A stretch of DNA of 64,000 nt, taken from Bacteroidota bacterium. GTDB lineage: Bacteria > Bacteroidota > Bacteroidia > Bacteroidales > JAAUTT01. The notes under the pieces were generated by a model. The model was not told the DNA's origin and searched no databases. It was given only the letters and a program-made list of their open reading frames with translations. Where the stretch lies: contig JAUZOO010000005.1 in assembly GCA_030706405.1 (NCBI GenBank), positions 1-64,000 of the forward strand. The letters are read 5' to 3'. This document shows, one piece after another, positions 32,156 through 40,732 of this stretch; the first letter of the stretch is position 1; every line of letters starts with the position of its first letter. The translations under genes were made by a program, and so were the position numbers.

Positions 32156-33235
32156 ATGAACCTAAAAACACTAACCCTGCTTTTCGTCATCCTGACTTTT
32201 TCGTATCCTGCAAAGTCACAGAACGACAGCATTTTTAAAATATTTCAGTTCCCGGCTAATTCCATTCCCCGTATTGACGGCAACACCGACGACTGGGCCG
32301 ACTTTCCCGATTCGTACACCATAACCAACAAACATTTTACGGACGATACCAAAAAACATCCGTTGATGGATACTTCCAACCTGTCGGTAAAGATAAAGGT
32401 GGCATGGGTGAAGGGTTTAAACCGGCTATACTTTTTGTATGAAGCCTCCGATAATTACTGGGATTTCAGCCGTACCGACCTGCATCACGATATTCTCGAA
32501 CTAATAGTGGACGGCGATCGTTCCGGCGGCCCGTTAATCGACCGCTTTCATCCGTTTAAAGGTCAAATTCCCGATTGGGAGGCTTATCATTCCTTTCATG
32601 GAGTACACGCACAGAATTACCACATTTATACTCCCGCCGAAGGTCAGGACTGGTGCCTGGCATGGGGAGCACAACCGTGGATTAAGGAAATGCCTTACGC
32701 TAATGTTGCATATAAATACAATTTCCGGCCGGGGCAGTCGGGCAAACTTATCATGGAGTTCTGGATTACCCCGTTTGACTATGCCGGAGCCGAAGGGCCT
32801 CAACGTGCTGTAGAATCGCTTCTTTTCGAAAACAAGATTATCGGGCTTGGTTTTGCAATTATCGACTTTGATGATGTAAATGCGTCGGAAAATAACGGGT
32901 TTTGGAACATTGCCAAAGAACATAAAATGTACGGAAATGCATCGTTTCTCCCTCCTTTCCGGTTAATGCCGCTGGAAAACCGGTACAAGAAGCCTATTGA
33001 AGCAAAATGGGACTTTAAAATTATAGATACCGAAAAACGTATCGTTGCATTCCTCGATAAATCGGAAGGCATCATCAACGCATGGAAATGGGATTTTGGT
33101 GATGGAACCGTTTCGAATGAAGAAAATCCCATTCATACCTATATTAAAGGTGGGCAGTACATTGTAACGCTGTGGACGGAAGGTCCGGGTGGGACGTCGA
33201 GAATGGCTAAGGTATGGGATGTAACTTTAAAATAA
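32156..33235 (+). CDS. Secreted CBM9-like sugar-binding protein with PKD domain
   Basis: From the ATG at 32156 it has 359 residues with signal peptide MNLKTLTLLFVILTFSYPAKSQ; the upstream in-frame extension runs into the repeat cluster. Residues about 30-250 match the CBM9-like family (PRIDGNTDDWADF near the start, then WDFSRTDLHHDILELIVDGDRSGG and ENNGFWNI later). About 275-359 is a PKD-type Ig domain (WKWDFGDGTVSNEENPIHTY then VTLWTEGPGG). It probably binds plant polysaccharide. It is 17 bases upstream of the GH28 gene, so the two likely work together on pectin-type substrate. Confidence 0.8.
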   Translation: MNLKTLTLLFVILTFSYPAKSQNDSIFKIFQFPANSIPRIDGNTDDWADFPDSYTITNKHFTDDTKKHPLMDTSNLSVKIKVAWVKGLNRLYFLYEASDNYWDFSRTDLHHDILELIVDGDRSGGPLIDRFHPFKGQIPDWEAYHSFHGVHAQNYHIYTPAEGQDWCLAWGAQPWIKEMPYANVAYKYNFRPGQSGKLIMEFWITPFDYAGAEGPQRAVESLLFENKIIGLGFAIIDFDDVNASENNGFWNIAKEHKMYGNASFLPPFRLMPLENRYKKPIEAKWDFKIIDTEKRIVAFLDKSEGIINAWKWDFGDGTVSNEENPIHTYIKGGQYIVTLWTEGPGGTSRMAKVWDVTLK

Positions 33236-33252
33236 GCTAAAACAACTAAACT

Positions 33253-34632
33253 ATGAAAAGAACACTGGTATTTTTACTAACAACATGTTTATTGGTAACA
33301 ACAGGTTACGCTCAAGGCCAACAAACCATTTTCAACGTGCTCGACTATGGAGCCAAGGGCGATGGCACAACACTTGACAGCCCTGCATTCCAAAAAGCGA
33401 TAGATGCAGCTTCAAATGCGAATACCGGAGCACAGGTTCTGGTTCCGTCTGGAAAAAAATATCTTCTGGGAACAATTCTTTTGAAGAGTAATATCGATTT
33501 TCACCTGGAAGGCAATGCCGAACTTCTGATAAGCACAAATAAAAATAACTTTATTGAAGACGCTTTGATTCTAGCCAAAGGAGCCAATAAACTTAAGATT
33601 AGTGGCACTGGCGTCATCAATGGCCGCGATATGGAATTCTATACCCATTATGATTCTACCGATGAGTGGTATATTAATAAAGAATGGCGTCCGAAACTTT
33701 TTATCCTAACCCGTTGCACCAATCTTGAAATTAAAGATATAACCTTTGGGTGGGCTCCCTTCTGGGGATTGCACCTGTTGGGATGCGAGAACGTTGTCAT
33801 TAATAATCTAAAGGTTCGAAACAATCTTCAGGTGCCCAATTGCGACGGAATAGACCCCGATCATTGCCGCAATGTAACCATCACCAACTGCCATATTGTT
33901 TCGGGCGACGATTGTATTGTTGTAAAAGCTACACGTCAGAGCGAAGATTATGGTCCTTCGGCAAACATTAAAGTTTCGGATTGTGTTTTGGAGACACAGG
34001 ACTCGGGTGTGAAAATTGGAACAGAGACTACGCAGGATATTCACGATATAACCTTTGAACGCTGCAAGATAATTACTTCGAGCAGAGGTATCTGCATCCA
34101 GCTACGCGACGAAGGGAATGTTTATAACGTGTTATTTAAGGATATTGACTTTGTATCGCGGTATTACTCGGCTCCCTGGTGGGGACGCGGAGAAGGTATT
34201 TCGCTCACGGCAATTCCCCGTACAGCCGAAACTAAGCTAGGACGAATTCACGATGTTACCATTAAAAATGTGAAAGGTTTTTCGGAAAACAGCATCCGGA
34301 TTAATGGAACCAAAGAAAGCCGCATATCCGATATTAAACTCGATAATGTTGATATCACCATGGTTAAAAATTCGAAATATTCCGGAGAAGTTTATGATAA
34401 CCGGCCAACGAAGGTTTATACTCCTTTGGAAAAGCATAAAACCGCAGGATTTTTCATTCGTTATGCCGATAATGTATTGTTGAAGAACTGTAAAGTCTGG
34501 TGGAGCAGCTTATCGCCATCTTATTTTTCGCACGCGCTTGAAGCTGAATTCTCAACTGGTATAAGATACGAGAATTTGAAAGGACAATCGGCCTTCCCTT
34601 CTCAAATCGAAACCGTTTTAATAAAGAAATGA
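33253..34632 (+). CDS. Secreted GH28 polygalacturonase
   Basis: 459 residues with signal peptide MKRTLVFLLTTCLLVTTGYA and the pectate-lyase-superfamily start FNVLDYGAKGDGTTLDSPAFQKAID. GH28 signatures are NCDGID (196-201), SGDDCI (217-222) and DSGVKIGTET, where classic enzymes have G-H-G, so the His is changed. The parallel beta-helix repeats run through about 400. It should hydrolyse alpha-linked galacturonan or a related pectic side chain. It is co-transcribed with the CBM9-like/PKD protein. There is no SusC/SusD pair here, so this is not a full polysaccharide utilisation locus. Confidence 0.85.
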   Translation: MKRTLVFLLTTCLLVTTGYAQGQQTIFNVLDYGAKGDGTTLDSPAFQKAIDAASNANTGAQVLVPSGKKYLLGTILLKSNIDFHLEGNAELLISTNKNNFIEDALILAKGANKLKISGTGVINGRDMEFYTHYDSTDEWYINKEWRPKLFILTRCTNLEIKDITFGWAPFWGLHLLGCENVVINNLKVRNNLQVPNCDGIDPDHCRNVTITNCHIVSGDDCIVVKATRQSEDYGPSANIKVSDCVLETQDSGVKIGTETTQDIHDITFERCKIITSSRGICIQLRDEGNVYNVLFKDIDFVSRYYSAPWWGRGEGISLTAIPRTAETKLGRIHDVTIKNVKGFSENSIRINGTKESRISDIKLDNVDITMVKNSKYSGEVYDNRPTKVYTPLEKHKTAGFFIRYADNVLLKNCKVWWSSLSPSYFSHALEAEFSTGIRYENLKGQSAFPSQIETVLIKK

Positions 34633-34683
34633 CCCTTTGCTTTACCACTAATTCGAATTAAGGATTGAAAATATTATGCAATA

Positions 34684-34952
34684 CGTCCTGAAGGAACGAA
34701 ATATTAATAGCCCTGGCTTTTAAGTCAGGGTTAAAGAAAGAGCTGTCACCTTTACCGGCGCACGAATAACTTTAGAAGTGGAGATAATCCGGATTGCGCC
34801 GTAATGGGAGCTTCTGGCAAAAGCTTTAGTTTTCGGCGCAAAATAATAAACCGTTTCAACCCAAAATGATTCGTGCGCCGCAAACGAATCTTTGTATTTT
34901 AATCCCCGGCTTAAAAGCCGGGGCTATCTATATTCAACTCCTACCGGAGTTA
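34684..34952. repeat. MITE-like element made of nested palindromes
   Basis: Left to right: GTCCTGAAGGAAC, CCCTGGC/GTCAGGG (34711-34730), GGCGCACGAAT (34757-34767) inverted at 34869-34879, TTGCGCCG (34794-34801) inverted at 34834-34841, CCCCGGC/GCCGGGG (34904-34923), and CTCCTACCGGAG near 34938-34949. The symmetric order suggests a non-autonomous mobile element or REP-type unit of about 270 bp. Confidence 0.65.
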
Positions 34953-35007
34953 TTCACGAACAAGACTTAAAGAGATTTTACAATCAACCTTTAATTTGCA
35001 CTACAAC

Positions 35008-35045
35008 AAAAAAGCCTGTCATTTTTAAACGACAGGCTTTTTTGT
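35008..35045. terminator. Bidirectional intrinsic terminator
   Basis: AAAGCCTGTC (35011-35020) pairs exactly with GACAGGCTTT (35031-35040), with A-run left and T-run right. It ends the rightward GH28 unit and the leftward serine operon. Confidence 0.9.
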
Positions 35046-35072
35046 TTGGGTATTTATTATATCGAACAGATG

Positions 35073-36314
35073 CTAGTCTAAGCTGTGAACAACCAGTCCG
35101 GAGCGGAGTTTAGGTTCAAACCAGGTGGTTTTGGGAGGCATAATATTACCTGTGTCGGCAATATCGATAAGTTGTTTCATCGAAACCGGGTGAAGGGCAA
35201 ACGCAGCCTTCATTTCTCCGTTATCAACACGACGTTTTAACTCGCCAAGCCCGCGGATACCGCCTACAAAGTCGATACGTTTGGAGTTACGCAGGTCAAC
35301 GATGTCGAGGATCGGCGTCAGAACAAGGTCAGAGAGAACTGTAACGTCGAGGCATCCGATTGGGTCATTGTCATTATAAGTTTCGGGTTTTGCAGTAAGC
35401 GAATACCACTTTCCTCCGAGATACATGCTGAAGTTGTGCAGCGAGGTAGGGCGGAATTCGTTGGTTCCTTTGTCTTCAATCACAAATCCTTTTTCAAGAG
35501 CTTTCAGGAAATCGGCTTCCGAGAGGCCATTGAGGTCTTTAACCACACGGTTGTAGTCCATAATTGCCAGTTGGTTGGCAGGAAAATGAACAGCGAGAAA
35601 GAAATTGTATTCTTCGTTACCGGTATGGTTCGGATTAGCCTGTTTACGTTCGTTTCCAACCAGAGCAGCAGCAGCAGTACGGTGGTGACCGTCGGCTACG
35701 TAAGTGTATTTAATGGTTTTAAAGATATCGGTGATGCGCGTGATAACACTTTTGTCGCGGATAACCCAGAAATGGTGGCCAAAACCATCCACAGAAGTAA
35801 AATCATACTCCGGTTGAACCTTCACAACGTCAGCAACGATAGCGTCGAGCTCAGCATTTTCGGGATAAGCAAAGAAAACAGGCTCATAGTTCATGCCCGA
35901 AACTCGTACGTGGTTCTTACGGTCTTCTTCTTTATCCGGACGGGTAAGCTCGTGCTTACGGATAATGTTATTCATGTAATCTTCCACGGCAGCGCAACCT
36001 ACAATTCCGTACTGGGTACGCCCGTTCATGGTTTGCGCGTAGATATAGAGATATTCTTCTCCGTCGGCAACCATAACGCCATCGGCAATCATCTTAAAAA
36101 AATTGTCTCTTCCTTTTTGATAAACGCTCACATCATGTTCGTCTACGGAATCAGCGAGGTCTATTTCAGGTTTAATAACATGAAGGAAAGAATATTGGTC
36201 GGTAGCCTCTTTTTTAGCCTCTTCGCGGTTAAGCACGTCGTACGGACGCGATGCAATCTGCTGGGCTTTGTCTTTAACAGGGCGGATGCCCTTAAATGCT
36301 TTGAGTATAGCCAT
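35073..36314 (-). CDS. DUF1015 protein of the serine operon
   Basis: 413 residues, starting MAILKAFKGIRPVKDKAQQIASRPYDV, the usual DUF1015 N-terminus. A highly conserved ADGHHRTAAAA motif (about 211-221) resembles the GxRRxxAA loop of ParB/serine-kinase-like folds. It is the third gene behind serC and serA in the same direction (gaps 81 and 112 bases), an order repeated in many Bacteroidota. No serB phosphatase is present in the operon, so a role in handling phosphoserine or serine is plausible but unproven. Confidence 0.8.
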   Translation of the reverse strand: MAILKAFKGIRPVKDKAQQIASRPYDVLNREEAKKEATDQYSFLHVIKPEIDLADSVDEHDVSVYQKGRDNFFKMIADGVMVADGEEYLYIYAQTMNGRTQYGIVGCAAVEDYMNNIIRKHELTRPDKEEDRKNHVRVSGMNYEPVFFAYPENAELDAIVADVVKVQPEYDFTSVDGFGHHFWVIRDKSVITRITDIFKTIKYTYVADGHHRTAAAALVGNERKQANPNHTGNEEYNFFLAVHFPANQLAIMDYNRVVKDLNGLSEADFLKALEKGFVIEDKGTNEFRPTSLHNFSMYLGGKWYSLTAKPETYNDNDPIGCLDVTVLSDLVLTPILDIVDLRNSKRIDFVGGIRGLGELKRRVDNGEMKAAFALHPVSMKQLIDIADTGNIMPPKTTWFEPKLRSGLVVHSLD

Positions 36315-36426
36315 TGTTTAAATTTTAAAAGCCCCCCTTAATCCTTCCGAAAAGGAAAGACTAAGAGCGGCTCTATAATTAATTAAGTGTTTTCAATAAT
36401 AGTCTCCCTTAGGGGAGATTCGGGGC

Positions 36427-37350
36427 TTACTTATTTACCTTGAATTTAGTATTGCCAGTCTGGAAGAAATCCACGATCTGACGGGCAGCAGCTAAACCAG
36501 CATTAATGTTAGCCTCTTCGGTTTGAGCTCCCATCTTTTTAGGAGTGCAGAAGATACGACCGGCAAATTTCTCGGCGAGTTCAGCAGCGTTGTCCGGAGC
36601 TACGTCAGAAACATAGCGGAAATCAGGACGGGCTTCAAAAACTTTTACCAGCGAAGCTTCGTCAATTACTTCCTTACGGGCGGTATTAACGAGGGTTGCA
36701 CCTTTCGGCATCTTCGAAAGCAGGTCGAAATTAATAGAGCCTTTGGTTTCTTTGGTTGCCGGAATATGCAACGAAACATACTGACATTTCGAATAGAGTT
36801 CGTCAACCGATTTTACCGGAGTGATACCGTCTTTAACGATAACATCTTCGGGAACAAACGGGTCGAATGCGTAAACGTCCATACCAAAACCTTTGGCGAT
36901 GAGCGCTACGTATTTTCCAACATTACCGTAAGCGTGAATACCGATGGATTTTCCACGGAGTTCGGTTCCGGAGGTTCCATTGAACGTGTTACGGGCTAGA
37001 TAAACCATCATACCAAAAGCCAGTTCGGCTACGGCATTGGCATTCTGTCCGGGAGTGTTCATGGCAACTACGTTATTAGCTGTAGCCGCTTCGAGATCGA
37101 TATTGTCGTAACCGGCTCCGGCCCGAACCACAATCTTGAGGCTTTTGCCAGCTTCGAGAACTTCTTTGTCAACAATGTCGCTGCGGATGATTACAGCATC
37201 GGCAGTAGCAACTGCGTTAACGAGGTCGCTGTGTTCTTTGTATTTTTCCAACAAGGCGAGTTCGTATCCGGCATCTTCCACAATCTTGCGGATACCGTCA
37301 ACGGCAACCTTAACAAAAGGTTTGTCGGTGGCAACAAGTACTTTCTTCAT
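36427..37350 (-). CDS. serA: D-3-phosphoglycerate dehydrogenase, ACT-less type
   Basis: First step of serine synthesis: oxidation of 3-phosphoglycerate with NAD. 307 residues, the short form lacking ACT or ASB regulatory domains. Visible parts: RAGAGYDNIDLEAA (76-89), a nucleotide-binding loop HAYGNVGK where the usual GxGxxG begins with Ala, catalytic R225 in VNTARKEVID, and TPKKMGAQTEEA, where the usual catalytic His is K271. This Lys variant is known from Bacteroides-type and Entamoeba enzymes and is thought functional. It lies between serC and the DUF1015 gene in one operon. Confidence 0.92.
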   Translation of the reverse strand: MKKVLVATDKPFVKVAVDGIRKIVEDAGYELALLEKYKEHSDLVNAVATADAVIIRSDIVDKEVLEAGKSLKIVVRAGAGYDNIDLEAATANNVVAMNTPGQNANAVAELAFGMMVYLARNTFNGTSGTELRGKSIGIHAYGNVGKYVALIAKGFGMDVYAFDPFVPEDVIVKDGITPVKSVDELYSKCQYVSLHIPATKETKGSINFDLLSKMPKGATLVNTARKEVIDEASLVKVFEARPDFRYVSDVAPDNAAELAEKFAGRIFCTPKKMGAQTEEANINAGLAAARQIVDFFQTGNTKFKVNK

Positions 37351-37431
37351 ACTTTCGTTGTTTTAGGGTTAAGCACCAAGAGCCAGAAACCGCAACTTAA
37401 AAGTTCGGCTCCTGACTCCTGACTCTGTTAT

Positions 37432-38502
37432 TTATGCTTTTAATTTAGCGAATTCCTGCATTGCAGCAACAAGGGCTTCGATACCTTCAACCGGCATTGC
37501 GTTGTAGATAGAAGCGCGGAAACCACCTACGGAGCGGTGACCTTTAATACCTACCATACCTTTGCCTTTGGCGAATTCCATGAATTCATCTTCAAGCGCT
37601 TTGTATTTGTCTTCCATTACAAAACAAACGTTCATAATTGAACGGTCTTCTTTAGCAGCAGTGCCTTTGAATAGCGGGTTGCTGTCAATTTCGTTGTAAA
37701 GAAGTTCAGCTTTTTTCTTGTTGATTTTGTATAATTCAGAAACGCCGCCCAGATTCTTAATCCATTTCAATGTCTGAAGACATGCGAAAATTGGAACGCA
37801 GGGAGGAGTATTGTACATCGAACCGTTATCGATGTGCAGCTGATAGTTCAACATCGAAGGAATGGCACGTTTTACTTTACCCAGAATGTCATTGCGGACA
37901 ATAACAAAAGTTACACCGGCAGGGCCGAGGTTTTTCTGTGCACCACCATAGATGAGGGCGTATTTAGAAACATCCATCGGACGGCTGAGAATATCAGACG
38001 ACATGTCGGCAACCAAAGGAACGTTTACATCAAGGTCGGTGTGTAACTCAGTTCCAAAAATGGTGTTGTTGGTGGTGATGTGCAGATAATCGGCATCGGC
38101 AGGCACTTCATAATTTTTGGGAATATAGCTAAAATTGGCATCTTTCGACGATGCAACTTCAACAACTTCGCCAAATAATTTAGCTTCTTTTAAAGCTTTG
38201 CTTGCCCAGGTACCTGTGTTAAGATACGCAGCTTTGGTATTCAACAGATTGTAAGGAACCATACAAAACTGCATGCTGGCACCACCTCCTAAGAAAAGCA
38301 CTGAGTAACCTTCGGGGATGTTCAATAATTCTTTGAATAACGAAACAGCTTCGTTCAGGATGGCCTCGAAATCCTTACTACGGTGCGATATTTCCATGAG
38401 CGACAAGCCGCTGCCGTTCAGGTTTTGTATCGCTTTCACTGTTTCCTGAATGGTAAACTCAGGTAAGATAGATGGTCCTGCATTAAAATTGTATTTTTTC
38501 AT
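37432..38502 (-). CDS. serC: Phosphoserine aminotransferase
   Basis: PLP-dependent transamination of 3-phosphohydroxypyruvate to phosphoserine, second step of serine synthesis (and a step of PLP synthesis). 356 residues, typical length. [15 protein letters not shown] is the family start. GGGASMQF (72-79) binds phosphate, and K190 in [11 protein letters not shown] is the Schiff-base lysine. First gene of the serC-serA-DUF1015 operon. Confidence 0.95.
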   Translation of the reverse strand: MKKYNFNAGPSILPEFTIQETVKAIQNLNGSGLSLMEISHRSKDFEAILNEAVSLFKELLNIPEGYSVLFLGGGASMQFCMVPYNLLNTKAAYLNTGTWASKALKEAKLFGEVVEVASSKDANFSYIPKNYEVPADADYLHITTNNTIFGTELHTDLDVNVPLVADMSSDILSRPMDVSKYALIYGGAQKNLGPAGVTFVIVRNDILGKVKRAIPSMLNYQLHIDNGSMYNTPPCVPIFACLQTLKWIKNLGGVSELYKINKKKAELLYNEIDSNPLFKGTAAKEDRSIMNVCFVMEDKYKALEDEFMEFAKGKGMVGIKGHRSVGGFRASIYNAMPVEGIEALVAAMQEFAKLKA

Positions 38503-38654
38503 CTGTAAATTATTTAATTAAGTTTATATGAACCCTCCGGCACTATACCCAATCGTCAGATAGTCATGCTTTGCGAAGTTCATGATGAAAGTAATTTTTT
38601 ATAGTTAACTAATTTATTTTTAATACGATACTTATTGTTATAGAAAAAACAATC

Positions 38655-38662
38655 CAAAGTTA
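38655..38662 (-). promoter_or_regulatory. Possible -7 element of the serine operon
   Basis: CAAAGTTA is the complement of TAACTTTG (TAnnTTTG), about 150 bases before the serC start. This would give a long leader. No clear -33 is seen. Confidence 0.35.
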
Positions 38663-38720
38663 ATTCAATTTTACTACGATAATAAAAATTGATGACAATA
38701 ATCATAAAATGTTATCAACA

Positions 38721-39467
38721 TCAATTAACAAAAGCTACTGGTTCCCGAAGTTTTACAAGCATTCCGTGCGAATAAACCGGGATAATGTCAGTTAAATCGC
38801 GGGTAAAACAAAACTCGATAACATCGTCGAGCCCGTTTTTGCGCAACCGTGTGCGTTGGGCTGCCTTCTGAATGTAGCCAATGATATCATTTTTAGCCAG
38901 TAACCATAAGTCGAGCGAAGCATGGGCAGAATCACATTCGGTGTAATAACTCTTACTTTCGAGTAGCTTTTCTGCAATTGCACCGGCAAGAATTGTATCT
39001 TCCAGACTAAAACGGTTTTTCCATCCGGCACAAAGGATTATTACGTCTCTCTTTTCATTTAAAATCCAGTTAGACATGGCTCTGAGATTTATGAATGAGC
39101 CAACGGCAACCTTATAGCACGAACTAGCCATATTTATAGCCTGAGTTCCATTGGTAGTACTATATGCAATGGTTTTACCAGAAATCCGTTCGGAGGTAAA
39201 ATTAAATGGCGAATTACCAAAGTCTGCAAAATCGAGTGTATGACCATCGCGTTCCGCAGCAACGATATAGCCTTTATGTTTGTATTCCCTGGCTTCGTTG
39301 GCCGAACTAATGGGGATTATTGTACCAACATCATTCATGAAGGCTGTACAAATAGCTGTAGAGGCACGTAGAACGTCCACCACTATTACAATTGCATCGG
39401 GGTTATGAAAACAGTCAAAAACAGCCGGAGAAAAGCAAACTTCTATTTTTTTCTGGTCATCGTCCAT
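38721..39467 (-). CDS. comB: 2-phosphosulfolactate phosphatase family (ComB)
   Basis: 248 residues: VEVCFSPAVFDCF-like start, VIVVDVLRASTAICTAF (27-43), AAERDG, GNSPFNF, AYSTTNGTQAI (101-111), ILCAGWKNRFSLEDTILAGAI (144-164). These are the family's conserved blocks with the acidic metal-binding residues. The archaeal enzyme makes sulfolactate for coenzyme M; in Bacteroidota the same family likely serves another sulfonate or phosphate ester, possibly sulfolactate for sulfonolipid. No other sulfonate gene is adjacent. Confidence 0.88.
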   Translation of the reverse strand: MDDDQKKIEVCFSPAVFDCFHNPDAIVIVVDVLRASTAICTAFMNDVGTIIPISSANEAREYKHKGYIVAAERDGHTLDFADFGNSPFNFTSERISGKTIAYSTTNGTQAINMASSCYKVAVGSFINLRAMSNWILNEKRDVIILCAGWKNRFSLEDTILAGAIAEKLLESKSYYTECDSAHASLDLWLLAKNDIIGYIQKAAQRTRLRKNGLDDVIEFCFTRDLTDIIPVYSHGMLVKLREPVAFVN

Positions 39468-39477
39468 TCATTACAAA

Positions 39478-39516
39478 ATTAAAAAAGGCATAAAGGGCGC
39501 GTTGCTCTTTATGCCG
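39478..39516 (-). terminator. Intrinsic terminator of gcvT
   Basis: GGCATAAAG (39487-39495) pairs with CTTTATGCC (39507-39515). Read leftward the stem is followed by TTTTTT. Confidence 0.85.
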
Positions 39517-39545
39517 GGGAAAATATGTGGCGCAAATTTAGAATT

Positions 39546-40637
39546 TTATTTAGAATAAAACGGAAATTTTACGATTTTTGCCTTTATGTTTTTGTTACGG
39601 ATGCTGATAAATATTTCTGTATCAATTGCAGAGTATTCATATTTCACATAACCCATACCGATTCCTTTCTTCAAACAGGGCGACATGGTTCCGGAGGTTA
39701 CAACTCCTATTTCCGCCCCTTTGCCATCAACAATAGTATATCCGTGACGAGGAATTCCTTTGTCGACCAGTTCAAAACCTACCAGTTTCCGCTCAACGCC
39801 TTTAGAAAATTGTTTATAAAGAATCTCGCGATCGATAAAATCTTTTCCATCCACAAATTTAGTAATCCAGCCTAAACCAGCCTCAATGGGCGAGGTTGTA
39901 TCATCGATATCGTTTCCATAAAGGCAAAAACCCATTTCGAGACGAAGGGTATCGCGAGCGGCTAATCCAATAGGCTTGATGCCTAATTCCTTACCAGCTT
40001 CAAAAATAGCATCCCATATCTTTTGCCCGTTGTTATTGTAGAAATAGAGCTCGAATCCTCCGGCACCAGTATATCCTGTAGCTGAGATAATGACATTTTC
40101 TACACCGGCAAAGGTTCCGGTAGTAAATTCATAATAAGGAATTCTGGAGAGGTCAACCTTGGTGAGTTTTTGGAGTACATCGATAGCAAGTGGCCCCTGA
40201 ATGGCTAGTTGGGATATATTATCCGAAGCATTTTCCAACTCTGCATCGACCGTATTTTGACTGTTAATCCACTCCCAGTCTTTATCGATATTGGATGCAT
40301 TGACGACTAACATGTATTTTTCTTCTTCGTATTTATAAACAAGAAGATCGTCAACAATGCCACCCTTCCCGTTAGGAAAACATGAATATTGAGCTTTGCC
40401 TACTTTAAGTTTGGAAACGTCGTTGGTAGTAACTTTCTGGATGAGATCCAAGGCATTGGGCCCTTTAACCCAGAATTCGCCCATGTGGGACACGTCAAAA
40501 ACACCTACACCTTCACGAACAGTAAGGTGTTCGTCGGTTACACCCGAATACTCTACCGGCATTTCAAATCCGGCAAAAGGCACAATGCGTGCGCCTAGAG
40601 CTTTATGTACATCGTAAAATACAGTGCGCTTCATCAT
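39546..40637 (-). CDS. gcvT: Glycine cleavage system aminomethyltransferase
   Basis: The T-protein moves the methylene group from lipoyl-H-protein to tetrahydrofolate, releasing ammonia. 363 residues. Family blocks: [34 protein letters not shown] (47-60), [29 protein letters not shown] and [20 protein letters not shown], with the catalytic Asp in the last. The start is one of two adjacent Met codons (40637 or 40634). Other gcv genes are not in this window. Confidence 0.95.
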   Translation of the reverse strand: MMKRTVFYDVHKALGARIVPFAGFEMPVEYSGVTDEHLTVREGVGVFDVSHMGEFWVKGPNALDLIQKVTTNDVSKLKVGKAQYSCFPNGKGGIVDDLLVYKYEEEKYMLVVNASNIDKDWEWINSQNTVDAELENASDNISQLAIQGPLAIDVLQKLTKVDLSRIPYYEFTTGTFAGVENVIISATGYTGAGGFELYFYNNNGQKIWDAIFEAGKELGIKPIGLAARDTLRLEMGFCLYGNDIDDTTSPIEAGLGWITKFVDGKDFIDREILYKQFSKGVERKLVGFELVDKGIPRHGYTIVDGKGAEIGVVTSGTMSPCLKKGIGMGYVKYEYSAIDTEIFISIRNKNIKAKIVKFPFYSK

Positions 40638-40652
40638 TTAAAATTTGAAGCA

Positions 40653-40660
40653 CAAAAGTA
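40653..40660 (-). promoter_or_regulatory. Possible -7 element of gcvT
   Basis: CAAAAGTA is the complement of TACTTTTG (TAnnTTTG), 16 bases before the gcvT ATG. This would give a very short leader, as is common in Bacteroidota. Confidence 0.45.
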
Positions 40661-40673
40661 TAAATTTTAGCAT

Positions 40674-40719
40674 ATCTGGTACATGTTATTTATCAACTGT
40701 AAATTAACATATACCAGAT
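40674..40719 (-). terminator. 15-bp stem between the barrel gene and gcvT
   Basis: ATCTGGTACATGTTA (40674-40688) pairs with TAACATATACCAGAT (40705-40719) with one mismatch. There is no clear T-run, so it may be a terminator, an operator or a small repeat. Confidence 0.45.
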
Positions 40720-40732
40720 GTACTAGAAGAGG

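Larger units (their letters stand above)
34633..35072. other. Gap with MITE-like element and terminator
   Basis: No gene is supported. It holds the nested palindromic element at 34684-34952 and the convergent terminator at 35008-35045. Confidence 0.6.

Noticed and set aside
35436-36341. 301-codon frame opposite the DUF1015 gene
   Set aside because: Shadow frame; the DUF1015 gene is conserved in operon context.
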